A DNA stretch of 64,000 nucleotides from Shewanella aestuarii (GCF_014647215.1 NZ_BMOT01000006.1:186001-250000); one strand, 5' to 3'; positions 45,879 through 55,953 are shown, numbered from the stretch's first letter. The notes: generated by a model from the letters alone, not told the origin. Translations and numbers: made by a program.

Positions 45879-47672
45879 ATGTCCCAATCAGCTGTTATTG
45901 CAGAACGTTTAAGCGCTATTCGCCAGCAACTCACCCTCGAAAATATTGATGCTTTTATTATTCCACGCGCGGATGAGTACCTTGGTGAATACGTTCCAGC
46001 GAGAAACGAACGACTTCATTGGGCCACAGGTTTCACCGGCTCTGCAGGCATGGCTATTGTGTTAAAAGACACCGCCGCTATCTTTACCGATGGCCGATAT
46101 ACGGTTCAAGTTCCGCAGCAAGTCGACGGCACCTTGTTTCAATATTTAAGCCTAACTGACGACCCTCAGATTGAGTGGTTAGTTGACACATTAGGCGCGG
46201 GAAGCAAAGTCGGTATTGATAGCCGTTTACATACTTTAGCTTGGTATCAGCAAGCTAAAGCCCAATTTGATAAAGCTGACATTGAGTTAATCGATGTAAA
46301 ACAAAACCCTATTGATGTGCACTGGCAAGACCGTCCACAACTGCCAACGTCTGCTTTTACCCTTTTCAGCCATGAAGCCGCTGGAAGAAACAGCTTAGAC
46401 AAACGCCAACAAATAGGCGCTTTAGTTAAAAAACAAGGTGCTGATGTCGCACTCATCGCTGCGCTAGACTCTTTTTGTTGGTTACTGAATATTCGTGGTA
46501 ACGACGTGCCTCGCCTACCGGTTATCTTAGGTAGCGCATTACTTGCTACAAATGGCGACATGACCTTATTTACCAACTTAAGCAAAGTGCCAAGCGGTTT
46601 TGCTGAGCATGTGGGCCAAGGCGTAACGGTAAAAGATGAAGCTGAACTAGCAACAGCATTAGCCTCATTAAAGGGGGTAAAATTACTGGCTGATCCGCAT
46701 TCAGCTAACGCATTTTCACAACTTCAAGCTCAAGCTGCTGGCGCAAAACTGATTGCCGGACTTGATCCTGTCGCATTACCCAAAGCGCAAAAAAATGCTG
46801 CTGAGTTAGCCGGTATGAGAGCTTGTCATGTGCGTGATGGTGTTGCCGTTTCACGCTTTTTAGCTTGGTTAGATAACCAAGTTGAACAAGGTATTATGCA
46901 TGATGAAGCGGTATTAGCGGCACAATTAGAAAGCTACCGTTTACAAGACTCACTGTACCGTGAGCCAAGCTTCGATACGATTTCGGCCACAGGCCCGAAC
47001 GCTGCGATGTGCCATTACAATCATAATAATGGTACGCCAAGCACCATGACCATGAACAGCATTTACTTAGTAGATTCTGGGGCACAATACTTAGATGGCA
47101 CAACGGATGTAACCCGTACCATTGCGATTGGCGATGTCTCTGACGAACAACGCAAAATGGTCACCTTAGTGCTAAAAGGCCATATCGCATTAGATTTAGC
47201 TCGCTTCCCTAAGGGCACTTCTGGTCAACAACTTGATGCCTTTGCCCGCCAACATTTATGGCAACATGGTTTTGATTATGATCACGGCACTGGGCATGGT
47301 GTGGGTCACTTTTTAAGTGTGCACGAAGGTCCACAGCGTATTGGTAAAAATGTTAACAATGTGGCTTTACTTCCTGGCATGGTGTTATCAAATGAGCCTG
47401 GTTACTACCGTACTAATGGTTTTGGTATTCGTCTAGAAAACTTAGTGATAGTGCAACATTGCGCAGCATTAAAAGGCAGCGAGCGTGAAATGTATGAGTT
47501 TGATGCCATTACATTGATCCCTATGGATGCACGTTTAATTGACAAGTCATTACTCACAACCGCTGAAATTAACTGGTTTAATCAATATCACGCCAAAGTA
47601 CGTGAAACCTTAACGCCATTTATGCAAGGTGATGATTTAACATGGTTAAATAAAGTAACCGTGGCAATTTAA
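45879..47672 (+). CDS. Aminopeptidase P family protein (M24, long form)
   Basis: 597 residues, three-domain aminopeptidase P. Two creatinase-like N-terminal domains (IDAFIIPRADEYLGEYVPARNERLHWATGFTGSAG; then VALIAALDSFCWLLNIRGNDVP) precede the catalytic domain with VDSGAQYLDGTTDVTRTIAIG, HGTGHGVGHFLSVHEGP and NEPGYYRTNGFGIRLEN. It cleaves the bond between an N-terminal residue and proline. A GGAG ribosome-binding site precedes the ATG. A strong terminator follows. Confidence 0.94.
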   Translation: MSQSAVIAERLSAIRQQLTLENIDAFIIPRADEYLGEYVPARNERLHWATGFTGSAGMAIVLKDTAAIFTDGRYTVQVPQQVDGTLFQYLSLTDDPQIEWLVDTLGAGSKVGIDSRLHTLAWYQQAKAQFDKADIELIDVKQNPIDVHWQDRPQLPTSAFTLFSHEAAGRNSLDKRQQIGALVKKQGADVALIAALDSFCWLLNIRGNDVPRLPVILGSALLATNGDMTLFTNLSKVPSGFAEHVGQGVTVKDEAELATALASLKGVKLLADPHSANAFSQLQAQAAGAKLIAGLDPVALPKAQKNAAELAGMRACHVRDGVAVSRFLAWLDNQVEQGIMHDEAVLAAQLESYRLQDSLYREPSFDTISATGPNAAMCHYNHNNGTPSTMTMNSIYLVDSGAQYLDGTTDVTRTIAIGDVSDEQRKMVTLVLKGHIALDLARFPKGTSGQQLDAFARQHLWQHGFDYDHGTGHGVGHFLSVHEGPQRIGKNVNNVALLPGMVLSNEPGYYRTNGFGIRLENLVIVQHCAALKGSEREMYEFDAITLIPMDARLIDKSLLTTAEINWFNQYHAKVRETLTPFMQGDDLTWLNKVTVAI

Positions 47673-47696
47673 GCTAATAAAATATACCGACACAAC

Positions 47697-47726
47697 ACGG
47701 CGATCATCATAAGATCGCCGTTTTTA
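47697..47726 (+). terminator. Terminator of the aminopeptidase P gene
   Basis: Stem ACGGCGATC/GATCGCCGT with loop ATCATAA and TTTTTA after it, 25 bp past the stop. Confidence 0.88.
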
Positions 47727-47771
47727 TTTGATAAAGCGCAAGAACTATACAAACTCTATACAAAAGTTTGG

Positions 47772-47777
47772 TATACT
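47772..47777 (+). promoter_or_regulatory. Extended -10 promoter of the DEAD-box helicase gene
   Basis: TGGTATACT carries an extended -10 (TGN-TATACT). It implies a leader of about 120 nt with a small hairpin GCCGA/TCGGC near 47860. No clear -35. Confidence 0.5.
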
Positions 47778-47902
47778 CCGCGCCCGTCAAAACGAACCGC
47801 TAATGCGTGAATATGCCTCAGCGTGGCGTTGAAATAGACCCAAAATGCCAAATCCCCGCCGAAATAGACTGTCGGCTTGATGCTTAATTAGGAACTGAAA
47901 CC

Positions 47903-49204
47903 ATGAAATTTGAATCTTTTAGCTTCGCACCTGAACTACTCCGCGCGATCGCTGAATGCGGTTATCAGACAATGACCCCTATTCAACGCCAAGCTATTCC
48001 AGCGATTCGTCGTGGGGAGGATGTGTTAGCCAGCGCCCAAACGGGTACGGGTAAAACCGCTGCGTTTGCTTTACCAATCTTACAAAAAATGATGGAAAAG
48101 CCTAAAGATAGAATTGCCTCTAACACCCGCGTATTAATTTTAACGCCAACGCGTGAATTAGCGGCCCAAGTTGCTGACAACATTACCGCCTACGGTAAAT
48201 ACATGGATATCAATGTACTGACCATTTATGGCGGCGTAAAAATGGACAGCCAAGCCGTTAAAATGAAACGGGGTACCGACGTGATTGTGGCAACTCCGGG
48301 GCGTTTACTTGAACATATTTTATCGTGTAATTTAAGTTTATCCCACGTCGACTTTTTAGTCTTAGATGAAGCCGACCGCATGTTAGATATGGGCTTTAGT
48401 GCCGATATTGAAAAAATCATGCAAGCGGTTAATAAAAATCGTCAAAATTTATTGTTTTCGGCTACTTTCTCTACCGCGGTTAAAAAGCTGGCTAATGAGA
48501 TGTTAAACAAGCCTAAAATCATTGCCGCTAACAATCAAAACAGTACTGCAGATACCATTAGCCAAGTGGTTTACCCTGTAGAACAGCGCCGCAAACGTGA
48601 ATTGTTATCTGAACTGATCGGCACTAAAAATTGGCATAAAGTCATGGTTTTTAGCGCCACACGCGAAGACTGTGACCGCTTAGTCACTGAACTTAATTTA
48701 GATGGTATTCCTACCTCGGTTGTACACGGAGAGAAAGCCCAAGGCAGTCGACGCCGTGCATTACGTGAGTTTATGGAAGGTAAAATCCGCGTTTTGGTTT
48801 CAACCGAAGTAGCGGCTCGCGGCCTAGACATTCCTGATTTACAATATGTTGTAAACTACGACCTACCTTTCTTAGCCGAAGATTATGTTCACCGTATTGG
48901 CCGTACAGGTCGTGCTGGAAAATCAGGCATTGCCATTTCATTTGTCAGCCGTGAAGAAGAACGTACTTTAGCCGATATTGAAAAGCTGATTGGTCAAAAG
49001 ATTCGCCGCATTACCGTACCAGGCTATGAAGTGAGTAACCGAGAGTTATTACTAAAGCAGATTCAAAAACGCCGTAGCTTTGCAAAAAGTAAGCAACGTG
49101 ATGATGGTGCCAGCGCCCAAATGATTGCAGAAAAAAGTATGCAAGGTCGCCGAGTAACCGTTGGAAAAACAAAAGACGCTGTCAAATATAAAAAGATTAA
49201 GTAA
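47903..49204 (+). CDS. DEAD-box ATP-dependent RNA helicase
   Basis: 433 residues. Motifs: GYQTMTPIQRQAIPAI (Q), ASAQTGTGKT (I), PTRELAAQV (Ia), TPGRLLEHI (Ib), LDEADRMLDMGF (II), SATFS (III), STEVAARGLDI (V), HRIGRTGRAGKSG (VI). A basic C-terminal extension of about 60 residues (KRRSFAKSKQRDD...) follows for RNA binding, as in the RhlE/SrmB group. The long leader, as seen in some cold-induced helicases, hints at post-transcriptional control. Confidence 0.94.
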   Translation: MKFESFSFAPELLRAIAECGYQTMTPIQRQAIPAIRRGEDVLASAQTGTGKTAAFALPILQKMMEKPKDRIASNTRVLILTPTRELAAQVADNITAYGKYMDINVLTIYGGVKMDSQAVKMKRGTDVIVATPGRLLEHILSCNLSLSHVDFLVLDEADRMLDMGFSADIEKIMQAVNKNRQNLLFSATFSTAVKKLANEMLNKPKIIAANNQNSTADTISQVVYPVEQRRKRELLSELIGTKNWHKVMVFSATREDCDRLVTELNLDGIPTSVVHGEKAQGSRRRALREFMEGKIRVLVSTEVAARGLDIPDLQYVVNYDLPFLAEDYVHRIGRTGRAGKSGIAISFVSREEERTLADIEKLIGQKIRRITVPGYEVSNRELLLKQIQKRRSFAKSKQRDDGASAQMIAEKSMQGRRVTVGKTKDAVKYKKIK

Positions 49205-49230
49205 CTTCAATCTTGGTTGAATTTGCCCAT

Positions 49231-49262
49231 AAAGCGCGACCTTCTGGTAGCGCTTTTTTATT
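49231..49262 (+). terminator. Terminator of the DEAD-box helicase gene
   Basis: Stem AAAGCGC/GCGCTTTT with a 12-base loop and T-run, 30 bp past the stop. Confidence 0.8.
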
Positions 49263-49274
49263 ATCCGTATCGGA

Positions 49275-49649
49275 TTAGCTCATAAAAGTTACCCGTCGGA
49301 TAAGGCCATTTTCAACTTCATACGCAGCAATCACTTTGACACTTCTATCAATCTTGTCTTTATCTTCACTAGCAGACTCAGCTAGCTCATGGTCAACCAA
49401 ATACTGGCCTTGTACAATCCGAGTCAGTGATCTGGCATGCAAGTATTTAAGCTCAGCAAATTTAGCCCCGTATTTTGCCGTTAAATTGTCCTTACCTTGG
49501 TATTGAAGCCCACCAGCCAAAGTAAACACTTCAATATCATCATGATATGTAGCAGCAAAAGCGGCAATATCTCTAGCATTATAAGCCTCTAGCTGTTGGT
49601 CTATCAGTGAGATAGTGGCGAGTTCTTCGGCGGTATAATCACTGGGCAT
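49275..49649 (-). CDS. NTF2/SnoaL-like protein
   Basis: 124 residues, one small cone domain: EELATISLIDQQLEAYNARDIAAFAATYHDDIEVFTLAGGLQYQGKDNLTAKYGAKFAEL, then RIVQGQYLVDHELAES and VIAAYEVENGLIRRVTFM. This matches the steroid-delta-isomerase-like/SnoaL group. The ligand is unknown. It lies 43 bp downstream of the small gene at 49693 on the same strand. Confidence 0.85.
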   Translation of the reverse strand: MPSDYTAEELATISLIDQQLEAYNARDIAAFAATYHDDIEVFTLAGGLQYQGKDNLTAKYGAKFAELKYLHARSLTRIVQGQYLVDHELAESASEDKDKIDRSVKVIAAYEVENGLIRRVTFMS

Positions 49650-49692
49650 AGATCATTTATCCTTAATTATTAAGTCATTTATATGGCTCTAA

Positions 49693-49911
49693 TTATTTTC
49701 CGTCTTGCACCATAGCGATAATCTTTACCGCCTTTTCAAAATGGTCCAGTTGATGTGTTTGTATCCACCAGGTCGCGACTTCCATTAACAGTTCAGGTTG
49801 ATCATTTTTATTGGCAAAGAACGCATAAAAAGATAAGCCGACATTGTCACCTTTTTGCTCGATCTTGCGCTGGCAAACAGCAATCACGTTTTGTCTTAAT
49901 GTTTGACGCAT
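49693..49911 (-). CDS. Small hypothetical protein
   Basis: 72 residues, soluble, no motif recognised (QNVIAVCQRKIEQKGDNVG; VATWWIQTHQLDHFEKAVKIIA). The ATG at 49911 has a strong Shine-Dalgarno, AAGGAAG, 7 nt upstream, which supports it as real. Probably co-transcribed with the downstream NTF2-like gene. Confidence 0.7.
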   Translation of the reverse strand: MRQTLRQNVIAVCQRKIEQKGDNVGLSFYAFFANKNDQPELLMEVATWWIQTHQLDHFEKAVKIIAMVQDGK

Positions 49912-50013
49912 TTGACTTCCTTGTTGTCATCAATTTTTATCACAGATGAAATTTTTTACTCCACCTTCAGGTCTATACCTTTAATTCCAAATCTTACATT
50001 TTCAGGACACTTC

Positions 50014-50643
50014 ATGTTTACTAAATTAATCATCAGCGCCGCAATAGTGCTTTCGAGCTTTACGGCAATCGCTAAACCCATCGCCTTAGATGAAAACAAT
50101 ATCAGCCCGTTACTCAATGGTCATGAGATCCCAAACATCAACTTACACACCATTGACGGTGAAGATGTTAATTTAAAAGAGTTAGTTAGCCGTAAAAATA
50201 CCATGTTTTTTTTCTACCGTGGCGGCTGGTGCCCGTTTTGCAATGTTCAAATGGGACAACTGCAAGCCATTGAATCTAAGTTAGTGGCGATGAATATCCA
50301 ATTAGTGGGCATTTCTCCAGACTCACCAGAAAAGCTCAAGGCTTCCATAACCAAAAATAAGCTCAATTATCTTTTGTTATCCGATGAAAAAATGCAAGCC
50401 GCTCAAGCATTTGGTTTAGCTTTCTTTACCAGTGACGAAGTCACTAAAATGTACCAAGCAAAGTTAGGGGTTTCTAATACCCTATTTAACATGCCGACTG
50501 GGGAAACTCGTTTAGTTTTGCCTGTCCCTGCAATTTATATGAGCGATAAAAGCGGACTGATCCAATTTATGTACGCCAATCCAAATTACAAAGTGCGCCC
50601 CGCGCCAGAGCTCATTTTATCTGCTGCCAGTTTACTTAACTAA
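50014..50643 (+). CDS. Exported peroxiredoxin-like (AhpC/TSA) protein
   Basis: About 209 residues from the ATG at 50014 with AGGA upstream; the open frame begins earlier but has no site. Signal peptide LIISAAIVLSSFTAIA. The thioredoxin-fold segment MFFFYRGGWCPFCNVQMGQLQAIESKL has a CPFC motif, and VGISPDSPEKLKASITKN follows. The family covers periplasmic peroxiredoxin-like or thiol-oxidoreductase proteins. It probably reduces peroxides or disulphides in the periplasm. Confidence 0.88.
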   Translation: MFTKLIISAAIVLSSFTAIAKPIALDENNISPLLNGHEIPNINLHTIDGEDVNLKELVSRKNTMFFFYRGGWCPFCNVQMGQLQAIESKLVAMNIQLVGISPDSPEKLKASITKNKLNYLLLSDEKMQAAQAFGLAFFTSDEVTKMYQAKLGVSNTLFNMPTGETRLVLPVPAIYMSDKSGLIQFMYANPNYKVRPAPELILSAASLLN

Positions 50644-50782
50644 CCTGAAATTACACCTTACTTCCATGCTCCACTTTGGGTATAACAATACGCTTTGTTA
50701 TACCTTTTTTTTGGGTTAATTTTATTCGTTTTTACATATACTTTGCTACACTTAAGCCATTCAATATACAACAAATATCGCT

Positions 50783-52804
50783 ATGGCTCGCAAATCAATC
50801 CTGACTCAGCTAAACAAAGTGTTTATTTCAATTACCTTACTGGTCATTATTATCGCCAGCATTTTTGCATTTACTAGTCAAAAAATGCTGGCCACCAGCA
50901 ATGCTATTTTACGTGCCGATTTGCCTTTAGAAATGGCCATCGAATCGATGAACTCAACACTAAAAGCCATGCAAACCAATGCTGCCTTATATTTGCTGGG
51001 TTATGCAGATCAAAAACAGCAATACCAAGTTAACTTAGCCCAACTTCAATCGATTAAAGATAATATTTCCCATCGCAAGCTGTTAACCAATGATGAACAG
51101 AACAATGCTTTTCACCACGTTAATCAATTAAGTAACGTCCTTAATCAGCAGTATCAAACCCTTATTTTTAATGTTTATTTTCCTGAGGATGAGGAAGCCG
51201 CAAAAAGAATTGCCACAAATCTATTGGAAAACAATGCCAAACCACTCGAGAAAATTATTGATTTCAGGGCTCAAGATGAAATAAAGGGCTCCCAGGAAAG
51301 CTCTGATGAAGAGGAATTACGCCATGATGATATACCGGCCATTCGCTATTACTTGCAACTGGTAGATGAAGCTGGTGACATGCAAAATGCATTAGCTAGC
51401 TACCTACTAAATGATAAAAATGCTAAACAGGAATTTGATCAAAACGGGGAAGAATTTATTAAATGGCTTAAATTATTAGAGCCCTTAGAGCAAGATGAGG
51501 ATGAAGTTGCTGACATTGCTAATATCAAACAGCTTTTTGAGCAATTACTTGATGAAGGGCATCAATTATTTGCAATATATAACCCGGAGTCATTAGCATC
51601 AGCGACCCATGCTTTTAATAAATTGAAGCAAACACAAATAGAGAATATTGAACAGCAAATGTCAGTGCTACTTCGCAGCACCTCTAACCAAGTGATTAGC
51701 CAACTGGAAGAGTTAAAAAGCACCAATGTGAGAAGCATTATTTTGATCTCATTGTGCACCATGATCACCATTGTTCTATTAATATCATTAAGTTTTTACA
51801 CTAAACGGACCATTTATTTTCCGATAGAAAAATTGGCAAAAGCAGTGGATGCACTTCGCCTTGGTGAGCGAAACATTCAATTTAACCATAATGATGACGA
51901 ACTCGGCGAGGTATTCAGTAACGTCGAAAAATTTCAGCATGACTTATGCCATCTTGACGAATTGCAATTCAATGAAACTCAATATAAACAGCAGTTAGAG
52001 CTTGAGCGAGACAAATTACAACAGGCGTTAGATACCTTGCAGCAAGCGCAGAAAAAGCTAATTAATAGCGAAAAAATGGCCTCCCTCGGTGCGTTAGTGG
52101 CTGGCATAGCGCACGAAATTAACACCCCGGTAGGCATTGCCGTAACCATTAGCTCAACCTTTGAGTCTCGAATCAAAGAGTTTATGACTCAAGCAAAAAC
52201 AGGGCAATTAAATCTATCTGATTTAGAATTGTTTGAGCAAGAAAGCCTAGAAGGTTTAGTCATCATGCAGCGGGCACTGAATCGCGCGGCTGAACTCATT
52301 CATAGTTTTAAACAAGTGGCTATCGATCAATCTAGCAATAAACGTCGGGTGTTTTTACTCGATGAAATGCTTAACGAAGTGTTCAATACCTTAAAGCATC
52401 AAATTAAGCGCTCAACTTATACCATCTCAATAGATTGCCCATCTGACATTGTGATGGACAGTTATCCAGGGCCTTTTGGTCAGGTCATCACCAACTTATT
52501 TAATAACGCCATTATTCATGGATTTGATGGCGTCAAAAATGGCGATATCAGAGTCAAAGTTACCCTTGAAGAGCACAATAAAATTAGGCTGCAATTCAGT
52601 GACAATGGCCTCGGAATATCTGCTCTACACATAGAAAAAATATTTGATCCCTTTTTCACCACCAAACTCGGTCAAGGTGGTTCTGGACTCGGTATGAATA
52701 TTGTCTATAACATAGTCAATAATATTTTAGGTGGCGATATTGCTGTGAACAGCCACAATGGCACCACATTTACCCTTATCATCCCCATCAGTGCGCCCAA
52801 TTAA
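50783..52804 (+). CDS. Membrane-bound sensor histidine kinase
   Basis: 673 residues. TM1 at about 12-30 and TM2 at about 315-338 enclose a large helical periplasmic sensor of about 285 residues. A HAMP domain and coiled coil follow. HisKA has the phospho-acceptor His444 in GALVAGIAHEINTPVGIAV; the ATPase domain has NLFNNAIIHG (N box), FSDNGLGIS (G1) and GQGGSGLGMNIV (G2). The gene lies 23 bp upstream of a REC-EAL gene, so the two form a pair. The signal is unknown. Confidence 0.93.
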   Translation: MARKSILTQLNKVFISITLLVIIIASIFAFTSQKMLATSNAILRADLPLEMAIESMNSTLKAMQTNAALYLLGYADQKQQYQVNLAQLQSIKDNISHRKLLTNDEQNNAFHHVNQLSNVLNQQYQTLIFNVYFPEDEEAAKRIATNLLENNAKPLEKIIDFRAQDEIKGSQESSDEEELRHDDIPAIRYYLQLVDEAGDMQNALASYLLNDKNAKQEFDQNGEEFIKWLKLLEPLEQDEDEVADIANIKQLFEQLLDEGHQLFAIYNPESLASATHAFNKLKQTQIENIEQQMSVLLRSTSNQVISQLEELKSTNVRSIILISLCTMITIVLLISLSFYTKRTIYFPIEKLAKAVDALRLGERNIQFNHNDDELGEVFSNVEKFQHDLCHLDELQFNETQYKQQLELERDKLQQALDTLQQAQKKLINSEKMASLGALVAGIAHEINTPVGIAVTISSTFESRIKEFMTQAKTGQLNLSDLELFEQESLEGLVIMQRALNRAAELIHSFKQVAIDQSSNKRRVFLLDEMLNEVFNTLKHQIKRSTYTISIDCPSDIVMDSYPGPFGQVITNLFNNAIIHGFDGVKNGDIRVKVTLEEHNKIRLQFSDNGLGISALHIEKIFDPFFTTKLGQGGSGLGMNIVYNIVNNILGGDIAVNSHNGTTFTLIIPISAPN

Positions 52805-52827
52805 TTACAGCACAAGGAGCGTGAGTA

Positions 52828-55131
52828 ATGAGCGATTTTTTCCTAAAAATCATCAACGATAAACCGGCTAGTACTGATACTCAGACGACCCAAAAACAAG
52901 ATGACTTGCCAACTTCAACTAAAGTTGAACCTTGGATTATTGGGATTATTGATGATGAACCCGGTATGCATGAGGTGACTAAGCTGGCGCTCTCTCGCGT
53001 AGAAATATTAGGCAGGCCTTTAGCCTTTGTAAGTGCTTATGATGCAACCGAAGGCTATAACATCATTAGGGATAACCCTAACATGGCATTAGTGTTTCTT
53101 GATGTTGTTATGGAAACAGAAGATGCAGGCTTAAAGCTGGTAAAACGTATTCGACAAGAGCTTAAAAACAAATTTGTGCAAATCATTTTACGTACTGGCC
53201 AACCTGGTTTTGCCCCTGAAGAAAAAGTCATTATTGATTATGAAATTAATGCCTATAAAACCAAAAGCGAACTTACACGTGCCAAACTATTCACCGCATT
53301 AGCCACTGGTATTCGCAGCTTTAGACAGATCACCGCATTAGAAAAAAGTCGTCAGGGTTTACGCGCAATTATTGATGCATCATCAAATTTACTTCAAGAG
53401 CGCTCTGTGTTTGACTTCTCTAGCGGCGTATTGAATCAAATTGGAGCCTTGTTTGATATTGAGGCTGAAAGTATTTTTTGTGTATCTCAACGCCCACAAA
53501 ATGGTCCGTCAGCCATTATTAGCAGCCAAAGCGATGATTATGTAGTCGTGGCTGCCAACCATAAATACCAACCACTGTTTGGAAAAGGTCTGACAAAACT
53601 GGATAGTGAAGATCGCGCTATTCAAGCCGTTCATCAAGTGCTAAAACAAAAATCACATCTTTTTAATGACGATTTTAGCTGCCTGTATTTATCCACCCCT
53701 TCACTTTGGGAAGGCGTGATTGTTGCCGAGAAAGCAGACAAGCTCAAATTCGTTGACCAAGAACTATTGCAAGTTTTTTGTATGAACGTTGCTGTTGGTT
53801 TAGAAAATGCCAAATTTTTTAACTATCTGAATAAAGCGGCTTACTATGATGATGTAACCGGTTTACACAGTCGTGCAGGTTTTATCGATTATGCCCGTTC
53901 ATTCCATCACCAACATGGTGATGATATTTGTCTGTATTTAATTGATGTGGATTACTTTCACAACATTATTGAAAGTCTCGGCTATGAATTTGGCAATAAA
54001 ATACTCAAACGCATCGCTACCCATCTATTATCATCGTATGGTGATGAAGTGTTACTGGCTCGGTTACACTCAGATGTATTTGCCTTACTTCTGCCAAACA
54101 GTCGAACCAAAGCGCAGGATATCGCCCTAAGAAGTTCATTTCCCTTCAATATTGAAGAGCACTCTATTCGATTAGGCGTAACGGTTGGTGCTGCGCAGTA
54201 TTCTAATGAGTACATCCAACATCCACCGCAAGATGGTAACCACCACCATGAATCAAGCTTTGATGCTGGCTTACTACTTCGTCATGCTGAAATTGCCTTA
54301 AAGGTAGCCAAAGAAAACCGCCGCGGCTCAGGTGAGTTGTTTGATTCTGGCTATGAAATTGACTCCTACAACCGCATGAATCTATTGAATGATTTACGTA
54401 ATGCGATTACCCATCAAGAACTCTTCTTAGTTTTACAGCCTAAAGTACATACCACAGATGAAACCATCATAGGCTATGAAGCGTTACTGCGTTGGAATCA
54501 CAAAGAAAAAGGCGCTATTCCACCAGGGGCATTTATTCCGGCGGTTGAAAAATCAGGTTTATACTATGATGTTGATTTATATGTGGCTAAAGCAACCTGC
54601 CAACTACTTAACGACTACCCTCAAATCACCCATCCGATTTCAATTAATTTGTCAGCAAATTCACTTAATCATGAAACCTTTGTTGATGATCTCTTCGCTA
54701 TTTTCAAACAGGCGAATATTGGATTAGACAGAATTGAGTTAGAAATCACTGAAAATGCATTAATTCATTCTGACTCCGCCATCAGGGAATTAGATAGACT
54801 TGCTGATTATGGCTTTACAGTGTGTCTGGATGATTTTGGTGCTGGTTACTCGTCTTTGGGGTATTTACTGAGATTACCTTTAAATACCATCAAAATAGAT
54901 CGCGCTTTTGTGTCTCATTTAGTCGATAACAACAATGCTCAAATCGTTTTAGAGGGCATTATTCATATGGGCACCAAACTTGGCAAAGAAATGATTGTTG
55001 AGGGAGTAGAAACAGAGCAACAACTTGCCGTGGTTAAAAAGATGGGCGTCAATGTGATCCAAGGTTTTTATTTTTTCAAACCTCTGACCATTGAACAAGT
55101 ACTCAATTTATCAACACAATATCAGATATAA
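52828..55131 (+). CDS. Response regulator REC-DUF3369-GGDEF-EAL (probable c-di-GMP phosphodiesterase)
   Basis: 767 residues. REC (about 36-160): acidic pair Asp42/Asp43 and phospho-acceptor Asp92 in VFLDVVME. DUF3369 (about 170-330, FRQITALEKSRQGLRAIIDASSNL). A GGDEF domain (about 335-500) whose active site reads HSDVF at 414-418 instead of GGDEF, so cyclase activity is unlikely. EAL domain with Glu551 in YEALLRW, EITENAL and LDDFGAGYSSLGYL, all catalytic residues kept. Predicted activity is phosphodiesterase. It is cognate to the kinase at 50783, so the kinase would control c-di-GMP hydrolysis. Confidence 0.92.
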   Translation: MSDFFLKIINDKPASTDTQTTQKQDDLPTSTKVEPWIIGIIDDEPGMHEVTKLALSRVEILGRPLAFVSAYDATEGYNIIRDNPNMALVFLDVVMETEDAGLKLVKRIRQELKNKFVQIILRTGQPGFAPEEKVIIDYEINAYKTKSELTRAKLFTALATGIRSFRQITALEKSRQGLRAIIDASSNLLQERSVFDFSSGVLNQIGALFDIEAESIFCVSQRPQNGPSAIISSQSDDYVVVAANHKYQPLFGKGLTKLDSEDRAIQAVHQVLKQKSHLFNDDFSCLYLSTPSLWEGVIVAEKADKLKFVDQELLQVFCMNVAVGLENAKFFNYLNKAAYYDDVTGLHSRAGFIDYARSFHHQHGDDICLYLIDVDYFHNIIESLGYEFGNKILKRIATHLLSSYGDEVLLARLHSDVFALLLPNSRTKAQDIALRSSFPFNIEEHSIRLGVTVGAAQYSNEYIQHPPQDGNHHHESSFDAGLLLRHAEIALKVAKENRRGSGELFDSGYEIDSYNRMNLLNDLRNAITHQELFLVLQPKVHTTDETIIGYEALLRWNHKEKGAIPPGAFIPAVEKSGLYYDVDLYVAKATCQLLNDYPQITHPISINLSANSLNHETFVDDLFAIFKQANIGLDRIELEITENALIHSDSAIRELDRLADYGFTVCLDDFGAGYSSLGYLLRLPLNTIKIDRAFVSHLVDNNNAQIVLEGIIHMGTKLGKEMIVEGVETEQQLAVVKKMGVNVIQGFYFFKPLTIEQVLNLSTQYQI

Positions 55132-55228
55132 GCATGTCAGAATTAACTCACTCAAAGTACACTATGCCCGATTAACTAAAACGACTATGTATTTTTGCTA
55201 AAGCACCTGCATTGGAATAGATAAAAGC

Positions 55229-55858
55229 ATGATTGAAACGTATAACGCAGCAATACTCGAATTGGCTCTAGCGGGTATGCAAGATTTAACTGAATCCAAT
55301 AAATCGCATAAAGGGCAACGTACTTTGGCACAAGAAAGCCACTTTTTATGCAGTTGGATGGTAGATGCACTTAAAACAAAACGCTTTTCCAAATTAGTGG
55401 CGGATGATTTAACGCAATGGATCCGTCTCGGTCGCAGCCAAGGTGCTGGCGCGCAACTAAAACAGCTTCTTGAACGCATTATAGTGCAATACCAAACAGC
55501 GAAAACATCTGAACTCGGCACGGCACTAGACGCTATGATTGAAGATTTTAAACAGCAAAATTGGTTAGTGATTACAGACACCCCCTTATCGACTAAGTTA
55601 AAGCTAGAAGGTGATGGTCAATCCAGTATCGTTATTTGTGCCGAACAACTGCTAACCCATCGTAAAGATAAGGAAATCGTCAAACCCGTTGCTATTTATG
55701 TGCGAGGAGATGAAAACACGTTAGCTAAAAATGCGTTGGCGCAGGGATTGTTGCTAAGTCAGGCCAATAAAAAGAACAGTCTGATAAAGCACCATAAGAC
55801 CTATATGGTTACCCCGAAAAACTTACACCAAAGCCTTTGTTTATTAGCCATTGAATAA
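55229..55858 (+). CDS. DUF2913 family protein
   Basis: 209 residues, soluble. Features: an N-terminal helical part (AAILELALAGMQDLTESNKSHKGQRTLAQESHFLCSWMVDALKTKRF) and a C-terminal part rich in Lys. It resembles DUF2913, a gammaproteobacterial family of unknown function, by memory of its layout. The ribosome-binding site is weak. It stands alone after the EAL gene. Confidence 0.6.
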   Translation: MIETYNAAILELALAGMQDLTESNKSHKGQRTLAQESHFLCSWMVDALKTKRFSKLVADDLTQWIRLGRSQGAGAQLKQLLERIIVQYQTAKTSELGTALDAMIEDFKQQNWLVITDTPLSTKLKLEGDGQSSIVICAEQLLTHRKDKEIVKPVAIYVRGDENTLAKNALAQGLLLSQANKKNSLIKHHKTYMVTPKNLHQSLCLLAIE

Positions 55859-55953
55859 GACTAAAGTTACTCAGCCCAGCCACTAAAAAGGTTGAATATT
55901 TCAATTTAAATGATATACCTAATATGTAGTTTGTTTCCAAAAAAGGATAATCA

